DNA of 64,000 nt from the NCBI RefSeq assembly GCF_006517275.1, contig NZ_CP041191.1:5885001-5949000 (forward strand), read 5' to 3'. Under the pieces are notes generated by a model. The model did no database searches. It was not told the DNA's origin and saw only the letters and a program-made list of their open reading frames with translations. The translations under genes and the position numbers were made by a program. The stretch's first letter is position 1. Each line of letters starts with the position of its first letter. Source of the stretch: Labrenzia sp. PHM005 (lineage in GTDB: Bacteria; Pseudomonadota; Alphaproteobacteria; Rhizobiales; Stappiaceae). Of this stretch, positions 38,300 through 45,901 are shown piece after piece.

Positions 38300-39534
38300 T
38301 CCTCCAGCTCCGCATCGCAGCCACACATGTGCGCAACCGGTTGCGGCAGACAGTTGTCTCCACGCTCGGCGTTGCGCTTGGCGTCGGCTTTTCCATTGCC
38401 ATGGCATCCTTGATGCAGGGATCCCAGCGCGATTTCATGGAAACCTTGATCAACGCGATTCCGCATGTGGAGATCAAAGACGAAAAGCGGACGCCAACAA
38501 AACAGCCGGCCAGCAAAGTCTATGACGCTGTTGCATTTCACGGATTGCGGCCGTTGGAAGATTTACGCGGCATACGCAATCCAACGGAAGCGCTCGCCTC
38601 CTTACGCGATTGGGTCGATGGTAATATCGCACAGCGGCTCACAGGTCAGGCAGTCCTGCGCTACAGCGGCCAGGACATTGGCTTGTCACTGATTGGTGTC
38701 CGTCCGGAAAAGGAACTGATGGTTTCCAATATCGGTGAAGATATCCGGCAAGGCTCCTTTCAGGATCTCGGCACAACGTCCAATGGCCTAGTTCTTGGCG
38801 ATAAGGCCGCAAACCGTCTGGGCGCAGATCTCGGGGACACGGTTACACTGACCTCGGCAAATGGGGTCGCGAAACGTTTCAAGATCGTCGGCCTGTTTCA
38901 CACGGGCATCACGACCAGCGATGAAGGGCTCGCCTATGCCCCACTGAAAGCGGTTCAGATCCTTTTGGAAAAACCCGACATCATCAACAGCATCACCATC
39001 CGGTTGGACAACATCAAACAATCTGTCGATGTCGCGGCCCGGGCGGAACGCCAGCTCGGCTTCAAGGCAATCTCTTGGGAGGAAGCCAATGAGGGCCTGA
39101 TGGAGGCGTTCTTCATCCGCAACATCATCATGTACACCGCGGTCGGCGGCATTCTGCTGGTAGCCGGATTCGGGATTTACAACATCATCTCCACCATCGT
39201 TCATGAGAAGGCCAAAGACATTGCCATCTTGAAATCCCTCGGATTTCCGGAAACTGACATTCAGCAGATTTTCGTGCTTGAAGGGCTGGTGATCGGCATA
39301 CTTGGCGCGCTTGCAGGTTCGGCGCTCGGCTTTGGTCTGTCGAGTTACCTGGCAACGGTGAAATTCGAAGTCACCACCGACATTGAGATGACCCGTCTGC
39401 CGATCCATTTTTCTTATCTGCATTATCTGATCGCCAGCGCCTTGGCGCTGGTGTCTGCCGGGGTAGCTGGATTTGTGCCTGCGCGGAAAGCAGCGGCGCT
39501 CAATCCGGTCGACATCATCAGGGGTGCGACCTGA
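38296..39534 (+). CDS. ABC transporter permease, MacB/FtsX family
   Basis: A 412-aa inner-membrane permease with an N-terminal helix, a large periplasmic MacB-PCD domain (about residues 45-270), and three C-terminal helices (YTAVGGILLVAGFGIYNIIS, EGLVIGILGALAGSALGFG, IASALALVSAGVAGFVPA). The cytoplasmic loop EKAKDIAILKSLGF and the end RKAAALNPVDIIRG are characteristic. These transporters use ATP to drive efflux or lipid release without spanning the substrate path. It is coupled to the adaptor (4-base overlap) and to the ATPase (1-base gap). Confidence 0.92.
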   Translation: MILQLRIAATHVRNRLRQTVVSTLGVALGVGFSIAMASLMQGSQRDFMETLINAIPHVEIKDEKRTPTKQPASKVYDAVAFHGLRPLEDLRGIRNPTEALASLRDWVDGNIAQRLTGQAVLRYSGQDIGLSLIGVRPEKELMVSNIGEDIRQGSFQDLGTTSNGLVLGDKAANRLGADLGDTVTLTSANGVAKRFKIVGLFHTGITTSDEGLAYAPLKAVQILLEKPDIINSITIRLDNIKQSVDVAARAERQLGFKAISWEEANEGLMEAFFIRNIIMYTAVGGILLVAGFGIYNIISTIVHEKAKDIAILKSLGFPETDIQQIFVLEGLVIGILGALAGSALGFGLSSYLATVKFEVTTDIEMTRLPIHFSYLHYLIASALALVSAGVAGFVPARKAAALNPVDIIRGAT

Positions 39535-39535
39535 G

Positions 39536-40252
39536 ATGAGCGGCGGCAAGATACTGGAAACTGCGCCTCCCCCGCTTCTGGAAACGAGGAACCTGACGCG
39601 CATCCTGCCGGCAGTTGTTCCCGTGACGCTGGTCGAAGATATTTCGATGTCTGTTGGCGCTGCCGAGTTTGTCGCGATCACCGGGCCGTCGGGTTCCGGA
39701 AAATCGTCGCTGCTCTATCTGCTTGGCCTTCTGGACCGGCCGACATCCGGCGAAGTGCTGATTGGCGGCCGCAAAACTCACGATCTTTCAAAATCCGACC
39801 ACGCCCAATTGCGGCTGGAGAAGATCGGTTTTGTCTTCCAGTTTCATTTTCTCCTGCCGGAATTCACGGCCCTGGAAAATGTCCTGATCCCGATGCAGAA
39901 GCTTGGCGCCCTCTCCGCATCCAACCAGAAGGATCGGGCTGCTGGACTTTTGGAAGCGCTGGGACTGGCGGATTTCCTGCACAGGCGGCCCGCGCAGTTA
40001 TCGGGCGGGCAGCGCCAGAGGGTGGCTGTTGCCAGGGCGCTCGCCAATGCTCCGGATCTGATCCTTGCGGATGAGCCAACTGGCAGTCTGGATTCCGCTG
40101 CCACCGAACAGGTGTTTGCCTCTCTGCAATCAATTGTCGAAGAACAGCAAACCACCGTCGTTGCCGTCACCCACGACATGGATATCGCAGGACGGATGCA
40201 ACGCCGGATCCATCTCGTCGACGGCAAGATCGATTATGACCGCGACCAATAG
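39536..40252 (+). CDS. ABC transporter ATP-binding protein, LolD/MacB family
   Basis: A 238-aa nucleotide-binding subunit. Walker A GPSGSGKSS, Q-loop FVFQFHFLLPEF, signature LSGGQRQRVAVARAL, Walker B LILADEPTGSLD and the switch histidine in VVAVTHD are intact. ATG 39536 is chosen; an upstream in-frame start would run through the permease 3' end. It is the last gene of the adaptor-permease-ATPase operon. Whether the substrate is a lipid, a macrolide-like toxin or a peptide is unknown. Confidence 0.95.
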   Translation: MSGGKILETAPPPLLETRNLTRILPAVVPVTLVEDISMSVGAAEFVAITGPSGSGKSSLLYLLGLLDRPTSGEVLIGGRKTHDLSKSDHAQLRLEKIGFVFQFHFLLPEFTALENVLIPMQKLGALSASNQKDRAAGLLEALGLADFLHRRPAQLSGGQRQRVAVARALANAPDLILADEPTGSLDSAATEQVFASLQSIVEEQQTTVVAVTHDMDIAGRMQRRIHLVDGKIDYDRDQ

Positions 40253-40503
40253 ACCCGCTCGCATAGGATTACATGCCTAAAGGGAAGGCGGACGTCTCCC
40301 GCCCGGTTGCCAAAGGACAAAACTCATGGCATAAGCGCGCCATCATCAAGAGAAGGGCTGGCGCCCTCGCCAACCTGCCAGACCGGGCAAGGTGGTTTCC
40401 GCAACAGGGATGCGGCTGGAGAGACACTCAAAAAGGGGCTCCTCAGCAACGAAGCGGTTGTTTTCTTGCGCCAGTCCTCCTCGGGCAACCGATGGAGGAT
40501 TAA
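40253..40503. other. Gene-free stretch after the ABC operon
   Basis: About 250 bp of GC-rich sequence with several weak hairpins. Short open frames are present but lack family features. I see no defined RNA or regulatory element. Confidence 0.4.
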
Positions 40504-40803
40504 TTGTTTCAAGATGCTTTGGCCGGACAAGTGGCTGAATTGATCGAATCTGACACTGTTGGCGACGCCGAATGTTCAGCGTCGCGTATCTGGCAACAAA
40601 CGGCAGAAGACTGTGTTCTAGCACGCTTAAAAACCATTCGGATTTATGGCGGCCTGCCGTGTCACAAACAACCGCTCTCCCAGCCCGAACGCGTCAACCG
40701 CTTGCAAGCGCTGCTGCGGCTCTGGGCGAACGGCTGCATATGTGCGGTTGACGAGGAGCTGTTTGCGGACCTCTTATACCGCCGGGATGATCAAGCGGTC
40801 TAA
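40504..40803 (+). CDS. Possible small protein of unknown function
   Basis: A 99-aa frame starting at TTG 40504, with GGAGG five bases upstream. Composition is protein-like (charged helix AGQVAELIESDTVG, then Cys-containing segments) but no family is recognised. It ends just at the convergent YciA gene. It may be a lineage-specific gene or a chance frame in an intergenic region. Confidence 0.35.
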   Translation: MFQDALAGQVAELIESDTVGDAECSASRIWQQTAEDCVLARLKTIRIYGGLPCHKQPLSQPERVNRLQALLRLWANGCICAVDEELFADLLYRRDDQAV

Positions 40804-41199
40804 TCAACCCTCTTTGGGAACGGGACGTGGTTTGCCGTTTTCGTCGACGGCAACCATGGTGAAGATGGCTTCCGTTACCTTCTCGCGTCCGCCGAAGCGA
40901 TGCCGGAGCGCCCAAGCCTCCAGCTTGATTTCCATGGAGCTGGTGCCGACCCGGCCAACGCTGGTGTAGATGCACAAGACATCTCCGACATGCACGGGCC
41001 GGATGAATTTCATCTTATCGACCGCGATGGTCACCACACGACTTGACGCCCGTTGTCCGGCCGCAATCCCGCCCGCCAAGTCCATTTGCGACAGAACCCA
41101 GCCGCCAAAAATATCGCCATTGGCGTTGGTATCTGCTGGCATAGCCATGGTGCGCAGGGTTAGTTCGCCGTACGGCTGTTCTTCACTCAATGCGGTCAC
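40804..41199 (-). CDS. yciA: Acyl-CoA thioesterase, YciA type
   Basis: A 131-aa hotdog-fold thioesterase. The family signature is visible: DTNANGDIFGGWVLSQMDLAGGIAA (active-site Asn/Asp region), then VTIAVDKMKFIRPVHVGDVL. It hydrolyses acyl-CoA esters to free acid and CoA, probably managing CoA pools. It lies downstream of the small membrane protein genes on the same strand, with a 58-bp gap; common regulation is possible but not shown. Confidence 0.92.
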   Translation of the reverse strand: MTALSEEQPYGELTLRTMAMPADTNANGDIFGGWVLSQMDLAGGIAAGQRASSRVVTIAVDKMKFIRPVHVGDVLCIYTSVGRVGTSSMEIKLEAWALRHRFGGREKVTEAIFTMVAVDENGKPRPVPKEG

Positions 41200-41257
41200 T
41201 CCTCGTCATTTCCGTCCGAAAGACTAGACCAACCACTTCGAAAGACAATGTTTCCGT

Positions 41258-41362
41258 TTAGATAATCAGCATCAGGATCGCCATAATCCAGAGCGGCATA
41301 GGCGCGGCAACCCAGATCAGCAACACTGGCAGTCCCCGATGGATCCAATTCGAACGGTTCAT
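41258..41362 (-). CDS. 34-aa single-helix membrane microprotein
   Basis: A 34-codon frame: MNRSNWIHRGLPVLLIWV then AAPMPLWIMAILMLII. A short polar N-terminus with two positive charges is followed by hydrophobic residues that can form one or two helices. A strong ribosome-binding site, AGGAGT, sits seven bases upstream. It begins 17 bp after the 72-aa membrane protein gene, in a three-gene unit with the truncated haemoglobin. The function is unknown, but its placement suggests a membrane partner of that unit. It is too short for routine gene calling. Confidence 0.6.
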   Translation of the reverse strand: MNRSNWIHRGLPVLLIWVAAPMPLWIMAILMLII

Positions 41363-41379
41363 CGTTTTACTCCTTTCGC

Positions 41380-41598
41380 TCAGGAAACCGGCAATTCGAA
41401 AATCGTAAGACCGGCAAGTGCGAGCATACCCACCGCAAACGCCAGTTTGGCGCTGCCCAGTAGCGTGCGCCCGGCAATGTCCAGTCTCGGCAAGGGCAAA
41501 GATCTGGAATCGAGATACATGGACACCATCATCGTGATGAAGACAGTGAACCAGACAACAACCATGGCTTCAGCAGCCAAAACGATTGCCGGTAACAT
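41380..41598 (-). CDS. 72-aa two-helix membrane protein of the haemoglobin operon
   Basis: A small inner-membrane protein with two helices, MVVVWFTVFITMMVSMYL and LAFAVGMLALAGLTIF, joined by a basic loop (DSRSLPLPRLDIAGR). The ribosome-binding site AGGAGGGG is 4-5 bases upstream, and the start is 12 bp after the haemoglobin stop. I recognise no family. Being between the haemoglobin and the 34-aa membrane protein, it may tether or service the haem protein at the membrane. Confidence 0.75.
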   Translation of the reverse strand: MLPAIVLAAEAMVVVWFTVFITMMVSMYLDSRSLPLPRLDIAGRTLLGSAKLAFAVGMLALAGLTIFELPVS

Positions 41599-41610
41599 GA
41601 GCCCCTCCTA

Positions 41611-42084
41611 TCAGGCTTTGTTGGAAAAAAGGTCCGCAGGCGGTTCGCTGCCGGCCATGCCGAAAGTGGCAAGCCAAAGGCTCTGCGCGATCCGCTCCGC
41701 GATGATGATGATCTCGTCTGCAAGCTCCGGAATGAAGACTGACCGGGTCACCGGCCTGAAAACACTCAACCATTGCGCATAGTCTGAGCTAACAACTTCT
41801 TTCAGCTTCAAATGCGCCGGTACCGGTTTGCCCTTGTAAGTCCCGTTCTTCAAAAGCACCGACTGCCAAAAGGTCTCCATCTTGGCCAGATGTTCCGGCC
41901 AACGTCCGTCGAGCCGAGTTTCGAAAATCTTGCCGAGCCGGGCGTGAGACCGGATTGTTCCATAAAATGAATGCACGAGGATGTGGATCGTCTCGGGATC
42001 CACTTCAGTGTATTGACGGCTTGGCGCATCGTCTGCGCGAAAGACATCGCCATCCCAATCACCGCTCATATTGTCCATCTGCAT
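41611..42084 (-). CDS. Group III truncated haemoglobin
   Basis: A 157-aa truncated haemoglobin (trHb3, also called the P group). The B-helix segment ILVHSFYGTIRSHARLGKIFE holds the distal tyrosine; FWQSVLLKNGTYKGKPVPAH contains the proximal haem histidine. Members bind O2 and NO and several are induced by nitric oxide. ATG 42084 has AGGG five bases upstream; alternatives at 42078 and 42069. The start is 11 bp from an NsrR-box-like palindrome, and the divergent gene encodes an NsrR-like regulator, so NO control is likely. First gene of a three-gene unit. Confidence 0.92.
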   Translation of the reverse strand: MQMDNMSGDWDGDVFRADDAPSRQYTEVDPETIHILVHSFYGTIRSHARLGKIFETRLDGRWPEHLAKMETFWQSVLLKNGTYKGKPVPAHLKLKEVVSSDYAQWLSVFRPVTRSVFIPELADEIIIIAERIAQSLWLATFGMAGSEPPADLFSNKA

Positions 42085-42095
42085 CGCGCCCTAAT

Positions 42096-42118
42096 AACAT
42101 TCATTTCAAATGCATCTT
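42096..42118. promoter_or_regulatory. NsrR-box-like palindrome, site 1
   Basis: Left half AACATTCATTT, one spacer base, right half AAATGCATCTT. It agrees with the NsrR consensus (AANATGCATTT, one base, AAATGCATNTT) at nearly every position. It sits directly upstream of the haemoglobin start. Confidence 0.75.
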
Positions 42119-42142
42119 TTAAATGACAGATCTTCACGCTAA

Positions 42143-42165
42143 AATCAACATCTAAAATGAATGTT
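42143..42165. promoter_or_regulatory. NsrR-box-like site 2 (half conserved)
   Basis: The right half AAATGAATGTT matches the NsrR half-site at all but one position; the left half is poor. It overlaps a TAAAAT hexamer and lies 15 bp from the regulator start, so autoregulation is plausible. Confidence 0.5.
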
Positions 42166-42179
42166 TTAAAGAGACCCAT

Positions 42180-42590
42180 ATGCGCTTGAGCCAAGCCAGC
42201 GATTTTGCCTTGAGAATTCTGATGGCAATCTGCCAATCCGACGCCCCGCAAACCGTCGATAAATTGACCCTTCAACTCGGCCTGGCCAAATCACATGTCA
42301 TGAAGATCGTCGCCCAGCTCGCGAAAGCCGGTTACCTGGAAACGACTCGCGGCCGTGGCGGCGGGATCCGAATTGCCAAAAGCCCCGAAGAAATCCGGAT
42401 CGGAGAGGTCGTCCGGTTGATCGAACCAGATTTGGGGGTGGTCGCCTGTTTGAAAGACGAGCCAACCTCTTGCCCGTTTTTACCGCGCTGCGCCCTCAAA
42501 GGCGCTATGGCGAACGCTGCCGAAGCTTTTCTCGACAGCTTGAACGCACAGACCCTTGATACAATTCTGGCCGGAACCAAAAGAATTTAG
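42180..42590 (+). CDS. nsrR: Rrf2-family regulator, NsrR-like
   Basis: A 136-aa iron-sulphur-type repressor. The start MRLSQASDFALRILM leads into a winged helix with LGLAKSHVMKIVAQLAKAG. Three cysteines in CLKDEPTSCPFLPRC (spacing C-X7-C-X5-C) are positioned to hold the Fe-S cluster sensed by NO in NsrR. IscR and RirA are alternatives but fit less well given the neighbouring haemoglobin and the box match. It is divergent from the haemoglobin unit, and its 3' end overlaps the convergent crp/fnr gene by 4 bases. Confidence 0.85.
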   Translation: MRLSQASDFALRILMAICQSDAPQTVDKLTLQLGLAKSHVMKIVAQLAKAGYLETTRGRGGGIRIAKSPEEIRIGEVVRLIEPDLGVVACLKDEPTSCPFLPRCALKGAMANAAEAFLDSLNAQTLDTILAGTKRI

Positions 42591-43276
42591 AGCGTGGATG
42601 CCTGTTCCAGGAATTCGACCTGTTCCAGACAGTAGTAGCCGGAAATCCGGCTGATCGTGCCCGCTCTTTTCCAGTCGTTCAACACACGGCTGACATTCTC
42701 CCGCGCGGCACCCGCCATATTGGCAATGTCGGCCTGGCTGAGTTTGTAGTGAATCAGAACGCGGCCATTGTCGAGCGGTTTGCCAAAGGTTTCAGATAGC
42801 TGCAGCAGGGTCTGCGCCACCCGGCCCGGCAAAGGAAGGAACGACCTTGCCGCAAGTACATCATTAGCCTGGCGGAGCCGCTTGCCGACGATGGACAGCA
42901 TGTGGCGGTAAACAGCGGGATTTTCGTCGGCGAACCGCTCAAACCCAGCCTTTTCGATAAACGCCAGCTGCGCGTCTTTCAGTGCACTGACCGTTGCGGA
43001 CCGTGGCCGGCCATCGAGAAGCGCCAGTTCACCTACAAGATCACCCGGTCCCAGAACGGCCAGCAATTGTTCATCGCCGTCAATGGACAGAATTGAAACC
43101 TTGAGAGAGCCCTCCAGAACAGCGTAACAGCCGTTTCCTGGCGCGCCATTTTCAAACAATATCGCACCGGCTGCCAATTTCATCGGCCGGGCAAGGCGCG
43201 ATAGATCACGCGCAAGATCAGGAGCAAGCCCTTGAAGGGAAAAGCTATTTTTAAGAAAATCCTTGATTTCCGCCAC
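42587..43276 (-). CDS. Crp/Fnr-family transcription regulator
   Basis: A 229-aa regulator. The cyclic-nucleotide-binding-type beta roll includes GDLVGELALLDGRPRSATV and the C-terminal winged helix reads LSQADIANMAGAARENVSRVL. No N-terminal cysteine cluster is present, so it is not an oxygen-sensing FNR; GELALLDGRPRSA matches cAMP-pocket residues (E-L, R-S), so cAMP binding is possible. GTG 43276 has AGGGGG six bases upstream; a TTG at 43309 would add eleven residues. A CRP-type palindrome at 43335 suggests autoregulation. Confidence 0.88.
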   Translation of the reverse strand: MAEIKDFLKNSFSLQGLAPDLARDLSRLARPMKLAAGAILFENGAPGNGCYAVLEGSLKVSILSIDGDEQLLAVLGPGDLVGELALLDGRPRSATVSALKDAQLAFIEKAGFERFADENPAVYRHMLSIVGKRLRQANDVLAARSFLPLPGRVAQTLLQLSETFGKPLDNGRVLIHYKLSQADIANMAGAARENVSRVLNDWKRAGTISRISGYYCLEQVEFLEQASTL

Positions 43277-43334
43277 ATTTACCCCCTGCCAGTCCCACTG
43301 GCGACACAATCTTCGCCGCGCATTTACGCATTCC

Positions 43335-43350
43335 TGTGATCTTCATCACG
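43335..43350. promoter_or_regulatory. CRP/FNR-type box upstream of the crp/fnr gene
   Basis: TGTGA, six spacer bases, TCACG: matches the CRP consensus TGTGA-N6-TCACA except the last base. It is about 60 bp upstream of the GTG start, so the Crp/Fnr protein probably regulates itself. Confidence 0.6.
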
Positions 43351-43425
43351 TGCCCAAACGCAAACTACCCCTATATTCATAAACATGGAAGCGGGGCCGC
43401 CCCTCCCCCCTTTCAGACCTCCACG

Positions 43426-43459
43426 AAAAACGGCTCTGTCCCCCCCAGAGCCGTTTTTT
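43426..43459. terminator. Terminator of the ChbG/glycosyltransferase operon
   Basis: Stem CGGCTCTG / CAGAGCCG, 7-base loop, A5 on the left and T6 on the right, so it can act in both directions. It is about 20 bp beyond the stop of the ChbG-like gene. Confidence 0.88.
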
Positions 43460-43476
43460 CGTTTCTAAAGCCAAAG

Positions 43477-44274
43477 TCAGTTCAAAAAGACATCTTTCTT
43501 TTCAAGCGTATGGAAGAACCGGTCGCTGGCCAGAACATCATATTGGCACTCGCGGACAGCAATCTTTGCCTTTGGTTCATCACGCCGCAGGCGGTCATCG
43601 GCACGTCCCGGAATGGCGGCGACAAAACTCATATCGGTCATGCCGTCGAAATGATTGTGCAGCAAAGTCTGCAATTCCTCCCGGTCGCTCACAGGAGGCA
43701 GCGGGGCCGCTTTGGGCAAGAGCTTCAGGTTATACCGCTTTGCCATACGTTGCAGGCGCAAGGTTTTCAGCCCCGAGCCGACCGGTGAGATGATATAGGG
43801 CGGCCGGTCGAACCCGGCTTGACTGATCGCCTTGAAAACAAGGCGCGCGATTGCGCTGCGTTCCAGCATGCCTTCTCTGACGGCCACAAAATCCGGCTGG
43901 CGCTTCATTAGAACCGAATATCGGGCCAATTGCGCTTGTGCTTCTTCCAGAAGCAGCTCATCCGGCAGCATCCGCAGCAACGCCCGCCGGTTCAACTTTG
44001 AACGGGAGAACATCCGGTCGCCATAGGTCTGATGCATGCGGCTGCTTACCGGTGCGACCCGGTCACCGGAAAAGGCAAGCGTGATCCCGAACAGCGTGCG
44101 AGCACTGGAGTTTTGGACCGTATCCATGAGTGGCCGGAACTCGCGCGGCCAAAGGTCGGTCGCCACCATCGCGCCAAGCGCACTGATCCGTCCTTGCTCG
44201 GCAAGATCCCGCAGGGCGCGGTCGACCCCGAAAGCCAGGCCGTAATCAAGTGCTCCAAGTGTAATTCTTTTCAT
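43477..44274 (-). CDS. ChbG/HpnK-family deacetylase-like protein, active site degenerate
   Basis: A 265-aa protein of the YdjC/ChbG/HpnK deacetylase fold. The family start is recognisable in ITLGALDYGLAFGVDRAL and LAEQGRISALGAM. However the metal site is altered: the ADDFG motif reads ALDYG, the following His motif reads GITLAFS, and the HxHxH block reads PDFVAVREGM. Divalent metal binding is therefore unlikely. ATG 44274 gives the conserved start MKRITLG; a start at 44304 would add ten residues. It is third in a leftward unit with GT2-GtrA and GT39 genes and ends at a strong terminator. Confidence 0.75.
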   Translation of the reverse strand: MKRITLGALDYGLAFGVDRALRDLAEQGRISALGAMVATDLWPREFRPLMDTVQNSSARTLFGITLAFSGDRVAPVSSRMHQTYGDRMFSRSKLNRRALLRMLPDELLLEEAQAQLARYSVLMKRQPDFVAVREGMLERSAIARLVFKAISQAGFDRPPYIISPVGSGLKTLRLQRMAKRYNLKLLPKAAPLPPVSDREELQTLLHNHFDGMTDMSFVAAIPGRADDRLRRDEPKAKIAVRECQYDVLASDRFFHTLEKKDVFLN

Positions 44275-44377
44275 GCAACGATGCGAAATGCGCGGGAAAA
44301 ACAATTCGTTCTTCCCTGCGGGATTTCGTAGGGTTTTGCAAGCCTATTTAGAGATTACACCCGAAAGCCGGGCGATA

Positions 44378-45901
44378 TTATTTTGTTGCAACCAGCTCCA
44401 GAACTGCGCCCTGGCGGCCTGAAAGCTCATAAACCAGCAACTCTTCAAGCAAGACGCCTTTGACCAGACGCCGGAGAACAGCCACTTTTTGAACAGAGGA
44501 AAAAGCGGCGTTTAACTTGTCCGACTGGTCCCGGCGCGCTTCTGTGATGTAGAGGCCCGTGCCATTGAATACCGCGTCTTGTGGCGATGGTGCCATAATG
44601 TAACGGATCCGTTGGGTGAACTGATGCACCGGAAGATCCTCTTTTAAAAGAAAATCGATCTGACCATTGAGGCCATAGCCGGAGGTCAAAACGAAGTCTG
44701 CATTTGTCTCCGCCGCGATCTTGCGCAAGTCCGAACCGATTGCGGGCCACCCACGCAATTGGAAAGTCGGGTCTTTGCGGGCCAGCTGCCCGGTAACCGG
44801 TGCGACGGCGTGCACCTGGACAACAAGGGCGACCACCGCGCCTAGCACCGCGCCTACCTTGGCTATTTTGATCCAGTTCTTTGAACGCCCTTGCAGATCA
44901 GCCACAAACACGGCCGCCATAAGCGCAAAGACTGGGAAGAGGGGGGCTGGCCAATTGGCCTGAACCCGGGAATGCAGCGAGTGATAAATCAGATAAATCA
45001 GGAACGGCAGCACGGTCAGAATGATCAGCGAACCAACGGCATCTTTGGCCAGGAACCGCTTGAACAGATCTGCCGCTCCCATAGCAGCCAACACCGCTAT
45101 CAGCGGATTGAGCAGGCCGACAAGAGCGCCGAGAAATTCAAAGATGTATTTGGCGGTAAAGTCCTTACTGCCCGCCCGGCCGAATTGCTTGTAGAAGCTG
45201 ACCCAGTCGTGCAGATGGTTCCAGTAAAGCACCGGCGCAAACAGCAGCACCGCAATCAGGCCACCAGCCCACAATTGCCAGGACAAAAGCCAACGGCGCG
45301 CCTCCGGCACCCAGAGCAGCCACAAGACAATACCGGCCCCGAGAAACAGAACCGAGTATTTGGACAACAGGCCACAGCCGGCCATCAAACCGATCACCAG
45401 CCACCAGTTGGCGTTTTTGGACGTCACCAATTCCGCAAGCGCCCAGAAACTCAAACCCCAAAAGAGGACCGATGGTGCATCCGGTGTCGCCAGAATGCCG
45501 CCGATCCCAACCAAAAGACTGGTGTTTAGAAACAGAACAGCCCATCCAGCCGTGCGGGCATCGAACAGGATGAAGGCCGTCCGCCAAAGCGCCAACGATC
45601 CAATCAGTCCTGAAAAAATCACCACCGCACGAACGGCAAAAACCGTATCGCCAAAGAGGGCCTGCCCTGCGGCAATCCACCAGCCGATCATCGGGGGATG
45701 ATCGTAATAGCTCATCGCAGGGAAAAGACCCCAGATCCGGTAATAGGCCTCGTCCTCGACGAAATGCGCATTGCTGGCGGCAAAGATTTTCAGAGCCGTG
45801 AACGCAGCAACGATCAGGACCAAGCCTGTTGGTCGTAGGTAAAACGGCAAATCGTCCGTCTGAGGATCCGTGGTCACAAAGGGCCTCAGTTCTTCCGCCA
45901 A
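44378..45901 (-). CDS. GT39/ArnT-type lipid-linked sugar transferase
   Basis: A 507-aa polytopic GT-C glycosyltransferase with about eleven helices. The catalytic loop motif is present (HFVEDEAYYRIWG, then SYYDHPPMIGWW), as in ArnT and the Rhizobium Rgt galacturonosyltransferases. It would move a sugar from a polyprenyl phosphate donor to a periplasmic acceptor such as lipid A or core. The start overlaps the upstream GT2 gene by 16 bases, so donor synthase and transferase are coupled. Acceptor and sugar are inferred from context only. Confidence 0.88.
   Translation of the reverse strand: MAEELRPFVTTDPQTDDLPFYLRPTGLVLIVAAFTALKIFAASNAHFVEDEAYYRIWGLFPAMSYYDHPPMIGWWIAAGQALFGDTVFAVRAVVIFSGLIGSLALWRTAFILFDARTAGWAVLFLNTSLLVGIGGILATPDAPSVLFWGLSFWALAELVTSKNANWWLVIGLMAGCGLLSKYSVLFLGAGIVLWLLWVPEARRWLLSWQLWAGGLIAVLLFAPVLYWNHLHDWVSFYKQFGRAGSKDFTAKYIFEFLGALVGLLNPLIAVLAAMGAADLFKRFLAKDAVGSLIILTVLPFLIYLIYHSLHSRVQANWPAPLFPVFALMAAVFVADLQGRSKNWIKIAKVGAVLGAVVALVVQVHAVAPVTGQLARKDPTFQLRGWPAIGSDLRKIAAETNADFVLTSGYGLNGQIDFLLKEDLPVHQFTQRIRYIMAPSPQDAVFNGTGLYITEARRDQSDKLNAAFSSVQKVAVLRRLVKGVLLEELLVYELSGRQGAVLELVATK

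Noticed and set aside
37184..38407. 407-aa open frame on the minus strand
   Set aside because: Antisense to the adaptor protein gene, which has a clear helical hairpin and barrel motifs and is coupled to the permease.
40273..40503. 76-aa open frame ending just before the 40504 frame
   Set aside because: No ribosome-binding site, atypical composition and no family features.
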